23,763 nucleotides of DNA from JBGPIK01 sp041484845 (GCA_041484845.1 JBGPIK010000052.1:1-23763), one strand, 5' to 3'. Shown: positions 14,460-22,430, counted from the stretch's first letter. Translations and numbers: made by a program. Notes: generated by a model from the sequence alone, not told the origin.

Positions 14460-15986
14460 CTATCTCCATCGTCCAAGAAGCTCTGTCGGTGGGTTGGCCC
14501 AGGACTGAAATCGGGCGAGTCGTAGGACGTCTTGATGAATGAACGACAGCAGCGGCATGAGGCCTTGATTCAGTATCGCCTCAGCCGCGCGCACGGTGAG
14601 GATTGCTTCAGCGCAGGGTTTTGCGCGGGATTCGCCGTGGTCTTTATAGATGTGGAGAGGCAAGCCGTGGATATCTTGCACAACGCCGGGGCGGAAGTTC
14701 CAACCCTGTTGGGCGAAGGCCTGCGCCAAGAGATAAATGCAAGCGTAACAAGGGTTGCCCCATAAGTATTCTTCGTGCGCAGGTATAGCTGCCATCTCCT
14801 CGAAGTCAAGGCGCTCGACTGGATCGGTATCTTTGCCGTACGGTAGACGGAGAAGAAACCGGGGCAAAGCGAGACCGAGAAACGACGCTTCAGGAATTTT
14901 TCTCACAGTTTCGCAGAGCCTGAGGCCTTCGTCATCCGGTGGCGGGGACCAGTCATCCGGGTCTGGTGCCGCGGCTAAGGATTCGCAACCCAAGAACCGT
15001 GAATGGGCTGCAGCAATGAATGGCGCGCCCGTCGCGTGCGCTAACTTGGCCATGCGGCCGAGGACTTCCGCATCTTCGCGTGTTTGATCAAATGTAAAGT
15101 TCCCGGCTAGAACCGCCCACGGCTCTTCATCTCCCGTCTCCGCCGTTTGTTTCACAAGCAGCTTGTAGAGTCCTGTGAAGGCAATCTCGTCCGGCGCAAG
15201 CAGGTCGGCTGCCAATTCCGCCTTTGATATATCGATTAAAAACAATTTGAGGTTCTCGTTTGTCTCTAGTTGCGAGACGAGGAAATAAAGCCCGCGCCAA
15301 GCGGCTTCCATGGCTTGAAAATCAGTGTCGTGCAAAATTTTTCGCATCAGTTCGCCGATCGCGGCATCCGTTTTGGCCATGAGATCGGCCTGCATGGGAT
15401 TCGGCTTCGGCTCGAGATGCGGCTTGACGACTTGCCTTACAAACTCATCCACATCCGACGGCGGTCGGGATTGACTCTGGGGAGATTTATCTTCCGTTGT
15501 TTCGATAATCTGGTCGAGCAGATTGCCGGTTTGCTCGGGCGTTCGCTGAGACGTGGGCGGTCCGGAAGGATGGGTGGATGGGGCTAATTGTTTCTCGACT
15601 GCGGCAAATGCGGCAGGGTCTTTCAAGCCGTGGCGGATCTCTTTAAACGGAGTGAAGATTTCCAGGTTGTCAAAAAGCCGGTCCGGGTGAAAATCATCGA
15701 GATCGGCCATGTGGAGAGTGACAAGCGGGGTGTTTTTTCCGAAGATGGGAAGGTAAAGGTCGACTTTAAGTTGCGCCATCACCTCGGAAAAATTGTCCCT
15801 GTCGATCCGGTAAGTACGACGGTTTCTCAAGACTCCGCGAGGTTCTACTCCGCGATTACCCCGACCACTGAAGTCGCCGATTACCGCGATGCAGAATGGA
15901 GTATCCGAGTCGGCAACCGGACGACTTTCCTTCATCACGCTGGCGAGTTTAACGTCGACGCTTCCACCCGTGAAACGTGTGGCCAT
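14460..15986 (-). CDS. tssC: Fused TssB-TssC-type contractile sheath protein
   Basis: The protein has 508 residues. Residues about 10-135 match the small sheath subunit TssB/VipA: VKLASVMKESRPV, FCIAVIGDFSGR, RRTYRIDRDNFSEVMAQL and LDDFHPDRLFDNLE. A Pro/Ser/Gln-rich linker (about 135-180) follows. Residues about 185-508 match the large subunit TssC/VipB: ILHDTDFQAMEAAWRGLYFL, GNFTFDQTREDAEVL, GAPFIAAAHSRFLG, LGLALPRFLLRLPYGKDT and EEYLWGNPCYACIYL. The usual TssC C-terminal extension of about 130 residues is missing, and the protein ends at PPTELLGRWR. Sheath subunits polymerise around the inner tube and contract to inject effectors. AAGGAG upstream of the ATG fixes the start. It stands alone on the minus strand, with no tssA, hcp, vgrG, tssK or ATPase gene in the window, so the rest of the machine must be elsewhere or absent. 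Confidence 0.85.
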   Translation of the reverse strand: MATRFTGGSVDVKLASVMKESRPVADSDTPFCIAVIGDFSGRGNRGVEPRGVLRNRRTYRIDRDNFSEVMAQLKVDLYLPIFGKNTPLVTLHMADLDDFHPDRLFDNLEIFTPFKEIRHGLKDPAAFAAVEKQLAPSTHPSGPPTSQRTPEQTGNLLDQIIETTEDKSPQSQSRPPSDVDEFVRQVVKPHLEPKPNPMQADLMAKTDAAIGELMRKILHDTDFQAMEAAWRGLYFLVSQLETNENLKLFLIDISKAELAADLLAPDEIAFTGLYKLLVKQTAETGDEEPWAVLAGNFTFDQTREDAEVLGRMAKLAHATGAPFIAAAHSRFLGCESLAAAPDPDDWSPPPDDEGLRLCETVRKIPEASFLGLALPRFLLRLPYGKDTDPVERLDFEEMAAIPAHEEYLWGNPCYACIYLLAQAFAQQGWNFRPGVVQDIHGLPLHIYKDHGESRAKPCAEAILTVRAAEAILNQGLMPLLSFIHQDVLRLARFQSWANPPTELLGRWR

Positions 15987-16361
15987 TGGAGGACTCCTTT
16001 AGACCTTGGCAGATCGTTTTCTGGTCACGAATGACATTGATTGACCGGAACGTATCCGATCTAAATCTTAGATGTCAACCGTGCGCTACGATTTTCCTGG
16101 GTTAATCAGCAACGTCCATTATTAGCTTCCGTCGTCTATCTCCGCACGATTTTCCACATGACGGAAAGTGAGCCGGGCGGCTCGCGTATTGACAATCTGT
16201 CGGTTTTTGTGTGGCGATGTTATGGACAGATATGGACAATCTCGCCAAGAATTGAAATTAATGACCGGCACCCGAATTGCGTTATCCTCCTGCCAACGCG
16301 ATTTAGAATGGCTCATGGGGGGTCAGTCTGCATTCGCGGAGTTCTTCAACGGGGAGGAGTT
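15987..16361. other. Divergent intergenic region
   Basis: This 375-base gap separates the minus-strand sheath gene from the plus-strand exported protein and should hold both promoters. A short inverted repeat ATCTAA-ATC-TTAGAT lies at 16059-16073. A frame open from 16158 runs into the next gene, but its first 68 codons look non-coding and the real start is at 16362. Confidence 0.45.
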
Positions 16362-16844
16362 ATGAAAGCAATTAGCGGTGCCGGTCTGGCGGTTCTGATG
16401 GCTCTTGTTTTAGGCTGTTTCTTAGCTACGGAAGCCCGTGGGAGCGATTTATCCGATCTCTACAATAAAGCCAAAGACACACTGGGTTCGAAGGACAGAA
16501 TAATCCTGGCGAGCGGTCCTTCGCGGCTGGTCGTGTGGAAATCGGAGTCTCCCAATGAGCTTATGTTGATGTCGATAACCGGCCTGTACAGAAAACCCGA
16601 AAACTTTTCTTCCTCTTTCCTGGCTTATTCACTCACTGACGGCGGAATGTTTTCAAGTAAAATTTATCAGTGCAGCTGGCGTGAAGAAAATAAGAAGGTT
16701 GTTTATGAATGCGGCGAAACTATGAAATTCCCGGCGGGCGTAAGGGAAGCGGCTTCAAATGAATTAATGCGCGAGCTGGACACGGTGCTTAGAACGTCGG
16801 ATCAACCTGTTACCAAGGAATTAACTTCAGTGCGTTCTCGGTAG
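16362..16844 (+). CDS. Hypothetical exported protein
   Basis: The protein has 160 residues. A near-ideal GGGGAGGAG precedes the ATG at 16362, which I choose over an in-frame ATG 204 bases upstream. The N-terminus is a signal peptide: MKAISGAG, a hydrophobic core LAVLMALVLGCFLA, and a probable cleavage around ATEARG near residue 27; Cys within VLGC could instead be a lipid site, but Leu at -2 is atypical. The mature part is a compact mix of beta and helix (IILASGPSRLVVWKSESPNE; IYQCSWREENKKVVYECGE) with two Cys that could form a disulphide. No family is recognised. It is the second exported small protein in the accessory block and may be another immunity-type or envelope protein, which is only a contextual guess. 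Confidence 0.7.
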   Translation: MKAISGAGLAVLMALVLGCFLATEARGSDLSDLYNKAKDTLGSKDRIILASGPSRLVVWKSESPNELMLMSITGLYRKPENFSSSFLAYSLTDGGMFSSKIYQCSWREENKKVVYECGETMKFPAGVREAASNELMRELDTVLRTSDQPVTKELTSVRSR

Positions 16845-17231
16845 TGCGGGACCGTGCGGACGGATGACTGACTATCAAACTCAGCGACAGCAACAACTCG
16901 ATCACGACTTCTAATATCGCCCATTTCTTCGGAATCCGGATAATCGCGATAGCTGCTTATCCGGATTCTAACAGAACAACACAATCGCAATGGAGTGCTC
17001 AAGAGCGGCGTTGACGCCGGCCAAATCGTCCGAGATCTGCTTGATCCCGACGTGTTTCGACCCCGTGTATCGCTGTGGATCTTTTGCTGCTGCATCGTTA
17101 AAGACACTCTCGCTCAGGATTTGAGGAACACAACGGGATTATCGACGGCTCACCGCTGGCCGCCGATCAGTCGTCTTAGGCAAGTGTCTTCAGGTTCAAA
17201 TACGCTTTTCTTGACCCACAAATTGTGATAG
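16845..17231. other. Intergenic region with long inverted repeat
   Basis: No gene is supported in these 387 bases. The clear structure is the 12-bp inverted repeat at 16932-16968, listed separately. The region between it and 17231 shows no obvious promoter or ribosome site; the next gene's start is weakly marked. Confidence 0.5.
16932..16968. repeat. 12-bp perfect inverted repeat
   Basis: GAATCCGGATAA and TTATCCGGATTC are exact complements separated by 13 bases. Each arm contains ATCCGGAT, itself a palindrome, so the site can also be read as two spaced palindromic half-sites. No T tract follows, so a transcription terminator is unlikely on either strand. It could be an operator or a 3' mRNA-stabilising hairpin of the exported-protein gene. 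Confidence 0.6.
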
Positions 17232-18029
17232 ATGCCCAACTCTATGGTACAGGATGATTTCCGAGAGGCATTGCGACTTGAACAGGTCGCGGAGCTCCGC
17301 GAAAAAACCGAGAAGCTGTCAAAGTTCTTACTGGAGCGGCTTAAAGATTACTTGGAAACCATCCGCCCTCTGTTGGCGCCCGTTCGAGTGTTTGGAAAGT
17401 ACATTAGATCTCCCATGCGGGAAGAGATTCCTGGGGCGGAGACTGCCGTTAGGAAATTGTGCGAGAAATACAATGAAATCTGCAGCAGGCCATTTTCGTT
17501 ATCGGCCGATTTAGGGGACAACGCGGTCGCTGACTTAGATGGCCGGCTTGAGCTTTGCCCTTGGGAGTATACCCACGAAGCCAAGAGCGGCAACGAGACC
17601 AAGAGCATTACGGTAACGTCGCCTGTTAAGACGGTGCTGACCTATAAATCACCCTACTCTCTTTCCCAAATCAAACTTGCAGTTGCCGGAAAAGGAGACC
17701 GCAGGCAGGACGACATGCGGGAGTTTGTCGTCGCCGCTCTGGCCATGCAGGCTACGCTCGATAGGTTCCCTGGCGTCGTGCGGTTGTTGAAGGACCTGCG
17801 CTACGATATCCAAGTGGAGAATTGCCCCGGGTTAGGGGACCTCCCGCTCGTGGTCATCAGCTCGTGTGTTCCGTCATTCCGGCCGGCGGACGATCTGGTG
17901 GTGGCCACATGCAACCTTTCCGGCGTGCCGGCCTTCATTGAGCTAATCGATACCGATACTATCCATCAAATGGAAGACCCGCTAAAACCCCGAATCATAG
18001 AGATGCTGGGAATAGCCATAAAACCGTAG
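17232..18029 (+). CDS. Hypothetical protein
   Basis: The protein has 265 residues with no signal peptide or membrane segment. Residues about 8-55 are strongly helical and charged (FREALRLEQVAELREKTEKL; LERLKDYLETIRPLLAP), suggesting a coiled coil. The middle is beta-rich (GRLELCPWEYTHEAKSG; SITVTSPVKTVLTYKSPY), and the end is an alpha/beta part with IRPADDL-like and LSGVPAFIELIDTD segments. The ATG at 17232 has no good Shine-Dalgarno; an ATG four codons later (17244) is an alternative. I do not recognise the family. The reading frame is consistent and of normal codon use, so it is likely real. It closes the accessory block and could belong with the sheath gene, but nothing in the sequence proves that. 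Confidence 0.65.
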   Translation: MPNSMVQDDFREALRLEQVAELREKTEKLSKFLLERLKDYLETIRPLLAPVRVFGKYIRSPMREEIPGAETAVRKLCEKYNEICSRPFSLSADLGDNAVADLDGRLELCPWEYTHEAKSGNETKSITVTSPVKTVLTYKSPYSLSQIKLAVAGKGDRRQDDMREFVVAALAMQATLDRFPGVVRLLKDLRYDIQVENCPGLGDLPLVVISSCVPSFRPADDLVVATCNLSGVPAFIELIDTDTIHQMEDPLKPRIIEMLGIAIKP

Positions 18030-18477
18030 GGTGGCTCAGTTAGTAACTTTTCGTGTCTCTTCAGTAGACTTTCATCTCGTCAGGGCGCGCAACGGTTTAG
18101 CAGCCTATTCAGTTCGCAAAGGCGTTGCGAGTGATCCAGTGTTCTGCATTTGACACTCTGCCCCTGCTTCGCTAGTCTGACTTTGAAAATAATCCGAGGA
18201 CGAACGCCAGCGAATAAAGCAGTCGGAGAGCTCTGGAACGGCATCAGCGCGAGTTGATCTTATCGCAAGATCCTTAGAGTCCCCGCTGATTTGGATCGTT
18301 TCCGGTTGTCCTGTGGTTTGTTGTGAAACTCAGATGTTCCTCCCGGTTGCCCATTGTAGTGGGACTAGGGAGGCAGTTCTAGACTGTGCTTCGAATCCGG
18401 CGAATTCGCCCGTCAGCGTCGAAGCGGAGTCACTAACCTAAAATCATCGAATATTAAAGACGCCGGGAGGTCGCCCA
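18030..18477. other. Intergenic region before the molybdenum hydroxylase operon
   Basis: No gene is seen in these 448 bases. A 12-base perfect palindrome GGCGAATTCGCC lies at 18399-18410, 67 bases before the next start, and could be an operator. The segment TTCGAATCC just before it resembles a tRNA T-loop, but the flanking bases do not form a T-stem. Confidence 0.45.
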
Positions 18478-20703
18478 ATGGCATCATTGAAACAGTTCGT
18501 AGGCAATTCAACGCCCAGAGTCGAAGGGGAGCTTAAGGTCAGCGGCAAGGCGGTTTATGCCGTTGACGTGACGCTGCCGGGAATGTGCTGGGGAAAACTG
18601 CTACGCAGCCCGATTGCGTCCGGCAAAATTAAACGCATCGACACGAGCAAGGCGGCGGCGCTGCCGGGCGTGCGCGCGATCGTGACGGGCGAGGATTGCC
18701 CGAGCTTAAAAATCGGGCGGCGGCTTTACGACATGCCGATTCTCGCGGACGGCGTGGTGCGCTTCATCGGCGAGAAAGTGGCCGCGGTCGCAGCGGATGA
18801 CGAGCTCATTGCCGAAGAGGCTCTGAATCTTATTGAAGTCGATTATGAAGAGATGAAGCCGGTTCTAGATCCGGTTGAATCCATGAGCCCTGGAGCACGG
18901 CTGCTCCATCCTGACGTGACGACTTACAAAGGGCTCCCCAAGCCTCTAAAGGAGCCGACTAACGATTTCATATACTTTACCTGGGGTAAAGGCGACCTCG
19001 AAACCGGGTTTCGCCAGGCCGAACTTATCGTCGAGAACACCTTCACTACGTCCTCGGTGCATCAGAGCTACATCGAACCCCATTCGTGTGTGGTCAACAC
19101 GGCTCCCGACGGCTCTGCGGAATTTTGGTCCTGTAGCAAGGTGCCCTACGGGGTGCGCGAGCAGGTGGCCAATGCGCTTAAGATTCCTCAAGAAATACTT
19201 GTTTTTAAACCGTGTTACATCGGCGGGGACTTCGGCGGCAAAGGCGATTTCATGGATCTTGCTGTCGTTTATCTGATGTCGAAAAAGGCCGGGCGGCCGG
19301 TGAAACTGGTGATGGATTACGAAGAAGAATTCATGGCTGGCAATCCCCGCCATGCTTCGATCATCCACGTCAAAACCGGCGTGAAAAAAGACGGCACGAT
19401 TGTCGCGCACCACATGAACTTTATTTTCGACAGCGGCGCCTACGGCGCGTTCAAACCCAATGCGTTATTGAACGGTCCCCATTTGTCGGCCGGCCCCTAC
19501 ATCATGCCGCACGTCTTTATCGAAGAGCACATGGTTTACACGAATAAGATTCCTTGCGGCCATATGCGCTCGCCGGGAGATCCCCAGGGATTTTTCGCCA
19601 ATGAGAGCCAGATGGATCTGGTGGCGAAGCAGCTCGGAATGGACCCGATCAAGTTCAGGCGCAAGAACTTGATGCATGATGGCGATATCGATCCCGTCGG
19701 CGAAGAGATCGGCTACATTAAAACCGAGGAAACTCTTAAACAGGCACTCGATGAGTCCGGCTATAACAAGGCCAAGCCTAAGAATGTGGGGCGGGGTGTG
19801 GCATTGGTCCAGTGGACGACCAACGGGGGCGTCGGGACCGTGGAAATAAAATTAGATGAGCAAGGACTGATAACGATCGCTTCAGCGATGTTGGATCAAG
19901 GCGCCGGGACCTATACGGTGCTGTGTGAGATCGTGGCAGAAGAACTGAAGATTCCCTTGAACCAGATCAAGGTCCAGTCTCTGGATACCGATCAAGGGAC
20001 GAAAGACACCGGCGTGGGCGGCAGTCGCGCGACGCGAGTTTATGGCAACGCGGGCTACCAGGCGGCGATGAAGGCGGTGGCAGAAATCAAGAAGGTCGCC
20101 GCTGAACAAATGGGCACAACTCCGGATCAGATTACACTGGCCAAAGGAGCAGCGCTGCACGCGAAAATGGAGCGGCGACTGACCTATGCGGATCTGGTGA
20201 AGGCAAACGGTGGTCCACTAGTTGTGGAAGCCTCTTACAACGACAATTCGAAAGTTCACGATGCTTCGATGTGCGTTCAAGTCGCGGAAGTCGAAGTCGA
20301 TCGCGAGACCGGACAGGTCCAGCTCAAGAAATTCACCTCGACGCACAACACCGGCACCGTGCTCAATCCGCTGATGCACCAGGGGCAGATCGAAGGCGGC
20401 AGTATGACGGGTATCGGTTATGCGCTGATGGAGGAATTGATCATCAACGACGGCAAGGTTTCGACGACCCATTTCGGCGAATATAAGATCCCCACGATAA
20501 GAGACGTTCCATCCTTCAAAAGCTCGGTGACCGAACGGTCCAGAGGCGCGGGTCCCTACGACAGCATGGCCATCGGCGAAACCGCCAACATTCCCACGGC
20601 GGCGGCCATTGCCAACGCCGTGGAAGATGCTTGCGGCGTGAGAATCAAGAGCCTGCCGATTACGGCGGAAAAAGTTTACCAAGCGCTCCACGGCGCGAAG
20701 TGA
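18478..20703 (+). CDS. Molybdenum hydroxylase large subunit (xanthine dehydrogenase family, molybdopterin-binding)
   Basis: At 741 residues this is the expected size for a separate catalytic subunit. The N-terminal aldehyde oxidase/xanthine dehydrogenase hammerhead domain begins RVEGELKVSGKAVYAVDVTL. The cofactor domain carries IGGDFGGKGDF at about residues 247-257, the usual GGxFGGK cofactor loop, then HMRSPGDPQG. It also has DQGAGTYTVLCEIVAEE and VGGSRATR, and near the end AIGETANIPTAAAIANAV with the catalytic-type Glu701. Such enzymes hydroxylate aldehydes, purines or aromatic CoA esters using molybdopterin, passing electrons through [2Fe-2S] and FAD subunits. Those small subunits are not encoded beside it, so they must be upstream elsewhere or absent. 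GGGAGG precedes the ATG. It is coupled to an OsmC-family gene with only three bases between. Substrate unassigned. Confidence 0.92.
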   Translation: MASLKQFVGNSTPRVEGELKVSGKAVYAVDVTLPGMCWGKLLRSPIASGKIKRIDTSKAAALPGVRAIVTGEDCPSLKIGRRLYDMPILADGVVRFIGEKVAAVAADDELIAEEALNLIEVDYEEMKPVLDPVESMSPGARLLHPDVTTYKGLPKPLKEPTNDFIYFTWGKGDLETGFRQAELIVENTFTTSSVHQSYIEPHSCVVNTAPDGSAEFWSCSKVPYGVREQVANALKIPQEILVFKPCYIGGDFGGKGDFMDLAVVYLMSKKAGRPVKLVMDYEEEFMAGNPRHASIIHVKTGVKKDGTIVAHHMNFIFDSGAYGAFKPNALLNGPHLSAGPYIMPHVFIEEHMVYTNKIPCGHMRSPGDPQGFFANESQMDLVAKQLGMDPIKFRRKNLMHDGDIDPVGEEIGYIKTEETLKQALDESGYNKAKPKNVGRGVALVQWTTNGGVGTVEIKLDEQGLITIASAMLDQGAGTYTVLCEIVAEELKIPLNQIKVQSLDTDQGTKDTGVGGSRATRVYGNAGYQAAMKAVAEIKKVAAEQMGTTPDQITLAKGAALHAKMERRLTYADLVKANGGPLVVEASYNDNSKVHDASMCVQVAEVEVDRETGQVQLKKFTSTHNTGTVLNPLMHQGQIEGGSMTGIGYALMEELIINDGKVSTTHFGEYKIPTIRDVPSFKSSVTERSRGAGPYDSMAIGETANIPTAAAIANAVEDACGVRIKSLPITAEKVYQALHGAK

Positions 20704-20706
20704 TGC

Positions 20707-21255
20707 ATGGCGGCGGCTCCGGGAACCATTGATCTCGGAAAATTTCGCGTCGTGTACGAAGAAGAGCGGGAGCGCGCTGCGGACGGCACGGATGGCTATT
20801 TCCTGCAGCAGCGGGCGATTATCCGGCTGAACGAAGATCTGGTCAAGATCGAGCGCGCCGGGGATTACACCGTCCTTTGTGACGAAGCGAACTTCAGAAA
20901 GCGGGCGGGAAATCGCCCCTCGCCGCTGCAGTACTTTATCGCCTCCATCGGCTTTTGCATGTTCAGCCAAATGGCGCGTTTCGCGGCGCGTTTGGAAGTG
21001 CCGCTGGAGAATGCAGTGATGGATCTGCGCATGACCTACGACTTACGCACCAAGTTGCGGCTCAATGATTTTACCACCGCGGCTCAGGCGCTGACTTACA
21101 GCTTCAATGTCGAAAGCCCGGCGCCCCTCGAGAGAGTGATCCGCGTCGCACAACTGACGGACAAAGGCTGCCACACGGTTAATTCCATGCGCAAGCGGCT
21201 GTCCGTCATCGGCAAATGGATGCATAACGATCGCGAGATCGAGATTCATGATTAG
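20707..21255 (+). CDS. OsmC/Ohr-family protein
   Basis: The protein has 182 residues. It shows the OsmC pattern: an N-terminal beta-rich part (GDYTVLCDEANFRKRAGNRP), then SPLQYFIASIGFCMFSQMAR with Cys84 on the central helix, and a second Cys155 in KGCHTVNSMRK. These are the two positions that carry the redox Cys pair of peroxide-reducing OsmC/Ohr proteins, so thiol-dependent peroxidase activity is plausible; some OsmC-like proteins linked to molybdenum hydroxylases have other roles. The ATG lies three bases after the hydroxylase stop, so the two are surely co-transcribed. A peroxiredoxin-like selenoprotein gene follows after 84 bases. The trio suggests protection of, or electron transfer for, the hydroxylase, which is inference. 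Confidence 0.85.
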   Translation: MAAAPGTIDLGKFRVVYEEERERAADGTDGYFLQQRAIIRLNEDLVKIERAGDYTVLCDEANFRKRAGNRPSPLQYFIASIGFCMFSQMARFAARLEVPLENAVMDLRMTYDLRTKLRLNDFTTAAQALTYSFNVESPAPLERVIRVAQLTDKGCHTVNSMRKRLSVIGKWMHNDREIEIHD

Positions 21256-21293
21256 ATCGGGCACGCATCATGGGGTTTGTTGCATCGTTACAC

Positions 21294-21324
21294 GGTAGGG
21301 GCCGGTTTTAAACTCGCCTCTACC
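21294..21324 (+). promoter_or_regulatory. Hairpin upstream of the selenoprotein start
   Basis: GGTAGGGGC pairs with GCCTCTACC (nine pairs, one G-U) across a 13-base loop. It lies between the OsmC stop and the AGGA ribosome site of the next gene. It has no T tract, so an attenuating or mRNA-processing role is more likely than simple termination. Confidence 0.45.
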
Positions 21325-21339
21325 GATTAGGATACAAAA

Positions 21340-21894
21340 ATGGCCAAATTACAGATCGGCGACAATTTTCCTGGCGCGAATCTCAAAGACATTGACGGCG
21401 CGACGGTCCAATTTCCGGGAGTGTTCACGCAAGCGCCGGCGACCGTGGTTTTCTTTTACCGCGGCCGCTGGTGACCTTGGTGTCGGGCCCAGGTGACGGC
21501 CTTTGCCTACGAAGCCGAGAGATACGTCGGCGAACAGGTCCAAATTTTTGGCATCAGCGTCCAACCCGCGGACGAGGGTCGCAAATTGCGCGAGCGCGTT
21601 ACTCGCGACTGCCAGGAAGACCGGCCGCATATCACGCTCGATCCTTATCCGCTGCGTTTGTTGATAGATCCGGATGCGCAATTGATTCGCGCCGTCGGCG
21701 CCGAAAATGAAGGCCACTGGGCCGGCCTGATCGCCGAGCCGATCACGTACGTCGTTGATCGCGGCGGGAAGGTTTGCTGGGCCTACGTGAGCGCGAGCGC
21801 CTCGGATCGGCCAAGCCCGGTGGCGCTGGCCAAAGCCGCGGTCGCCGTAGCGCGCGGCGAAAAGCCACCGACGGATTATCCGGGAAAGGTTTAA
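21340..21894 (+). CDS. Peroxiredoxin-like (AhpC/TSA, redoxin) candidate selenoprotein with UxxC motif
   Basis: Starting at the ATG at 21340, with AGGA eight bases upstream, the frame runs 184 codons to a TAA at 21892, interrupted only by TGA at 21472-21474 (codon 45). The context is FFYRGRW-TGA-PWCRAQV. In the thioredoxin-fold redoxin family this is the place of FYRGxWCPxC, so TGA replaces the first, catalytic Cys and Cys48 is the resolving partner. The N-terminal start IGDNFPGANLKDIDGATV and downstream IFGISVQPADEGR, LLIDPDAQLIRAVG and PITYVVDRGGKV fit the fold on both sides of the TGA in one frame. The simplest reading is selenocysteine in a UxxC thiol peroxidase or oxidoreductase. A Cys-to-stop mutation or a sequencing error are the alternatives. 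It follows the OsmC gene and may be in the same transcript. Confidence 0.78.
21475..21507 (+). promoter_or_regulatory. Candidate bacterial SECIS element
   Basis: Directly after the TGA, GGGCC (21485-21489) pairs with GGCCT (21498-21502) around the eight-base loop CAGGTGAC, and GG (21479-21480) can pair with CC (21506-21507) below an internal loop. The loop starts 15 bases after the TGA and contains GG and T. Bacterial SECIS hairpins lie within the coding region just behind the UGA with a G early in the loop, so the position is about right, at the short end. A competing hairpin CCTTGG/CCCAGG is possible; folding was not computed. Confidence 0.4.
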
Positions 21895-22001
21895 ACGGTC
21901 TGCCAACGGTTGATTCGATCGTTGCGACTGTGCTCTCGGCTGCAACCGTCGATGCGATTCCACCGCCAAATCGCGTGAATCGGCAAACGGCTCTCATTAT
22001 G

Positions 22002-22025
22002 ACGTTTTGATAATTCTCAAAACGT
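22002..22025. repeat. Palindromic repeat, member 1
   Basis: ACGTTTTGA and TCAAAACGT are perfect arms around TAATTC. It lies in duplication copy 1 and corresponds to the member at 23351-23376. Confidence 0.7.
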
Positions 22026-22078
22026 GAAAGTTGCAGCGCGCCATCGGGTCCACGATCTTGCCTCTGCTCATTTCGACT

Positions 22079-22096
22079 TTTCGAGAATTCTCGAAA
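22079..22096. repeat. Palindromic repeat, member 2
   Basis: TTTCGAGAATTCTCGAAA is an 18-base perfect palindrome. It corresponds to the member at 23426-23449 in the second duplication copy. Confidence 0.75.
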
Positions 22097-22430
22097 CATG
22101 GAAGCGTCCCAGGCGCGAGTAGGATCACGGCAGTTTTCCGATCACGACTACGGTTTTTCTCTGACCCACGAACACGTCACTTCGCCAATGACTTGTAAGA
22201 AAGCCGCCGATTCGCTTAGAATGCCACCTAATTTAGAGATGAAACTTCTTTCAGAAGCGAGCACGAATCACGACCACGAAACCTGTACACCACGGTAGCG
22301 CGCTGCAGTTTCCGCAGGGCTTGGTAATCTGACTCTGAAAAACCAGCAATTTAAATGGCGTAATTTCAGTGGGTTACCGTGTGAAATCTAAACGAGGTGC
22401 TCAGTTCCGCATATGGGCGACTCGGAGGAC

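Larger units (their letters stand above)
21778..22119. repeat. Segmental duplication, copy 1
   Basis: The last 38 codons of the selenoprotein gene and about 225 bases after it recur, collinear and clearly similar, at 23127-23469. Shared landmarks are GGCGAAAAGCC near the stop, AACGGTTGAT after it, CCGCCAAATCGC, and two GAATTC-centred palindromes. This copy holds the functional gene end. Confidence 0.8.

Noticed and set aside
16158..16361. 68-codon upstream extension of the exported protein
   Set aside because: It would bury the signal peptide internally, and an excellent ribosome site marks the start at 16362.
18385..18410. TTCGAATCC resembling a tRNA T-loop
   Set aside because: The flanking bases do not form a T-stem and no anticodon or acceptor stem can be built around it.
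20218..20970. 250-codon minus-strand frame opposite the hydroxylase and OsmC genes
   Set aside because: It overlaps two recognised genes with clear motifs; its composition (Arg/His-rich) is typical of an antisense shadow.
21349..21969. 206-codon minus-strand frame across the selenoprotein region
   Set aside because: It might explain the TGA as a mere artefact, but the plus strand carries the clear redoxin pattern, and the minus-strand translation is Arg-rich with no recognisable motif.
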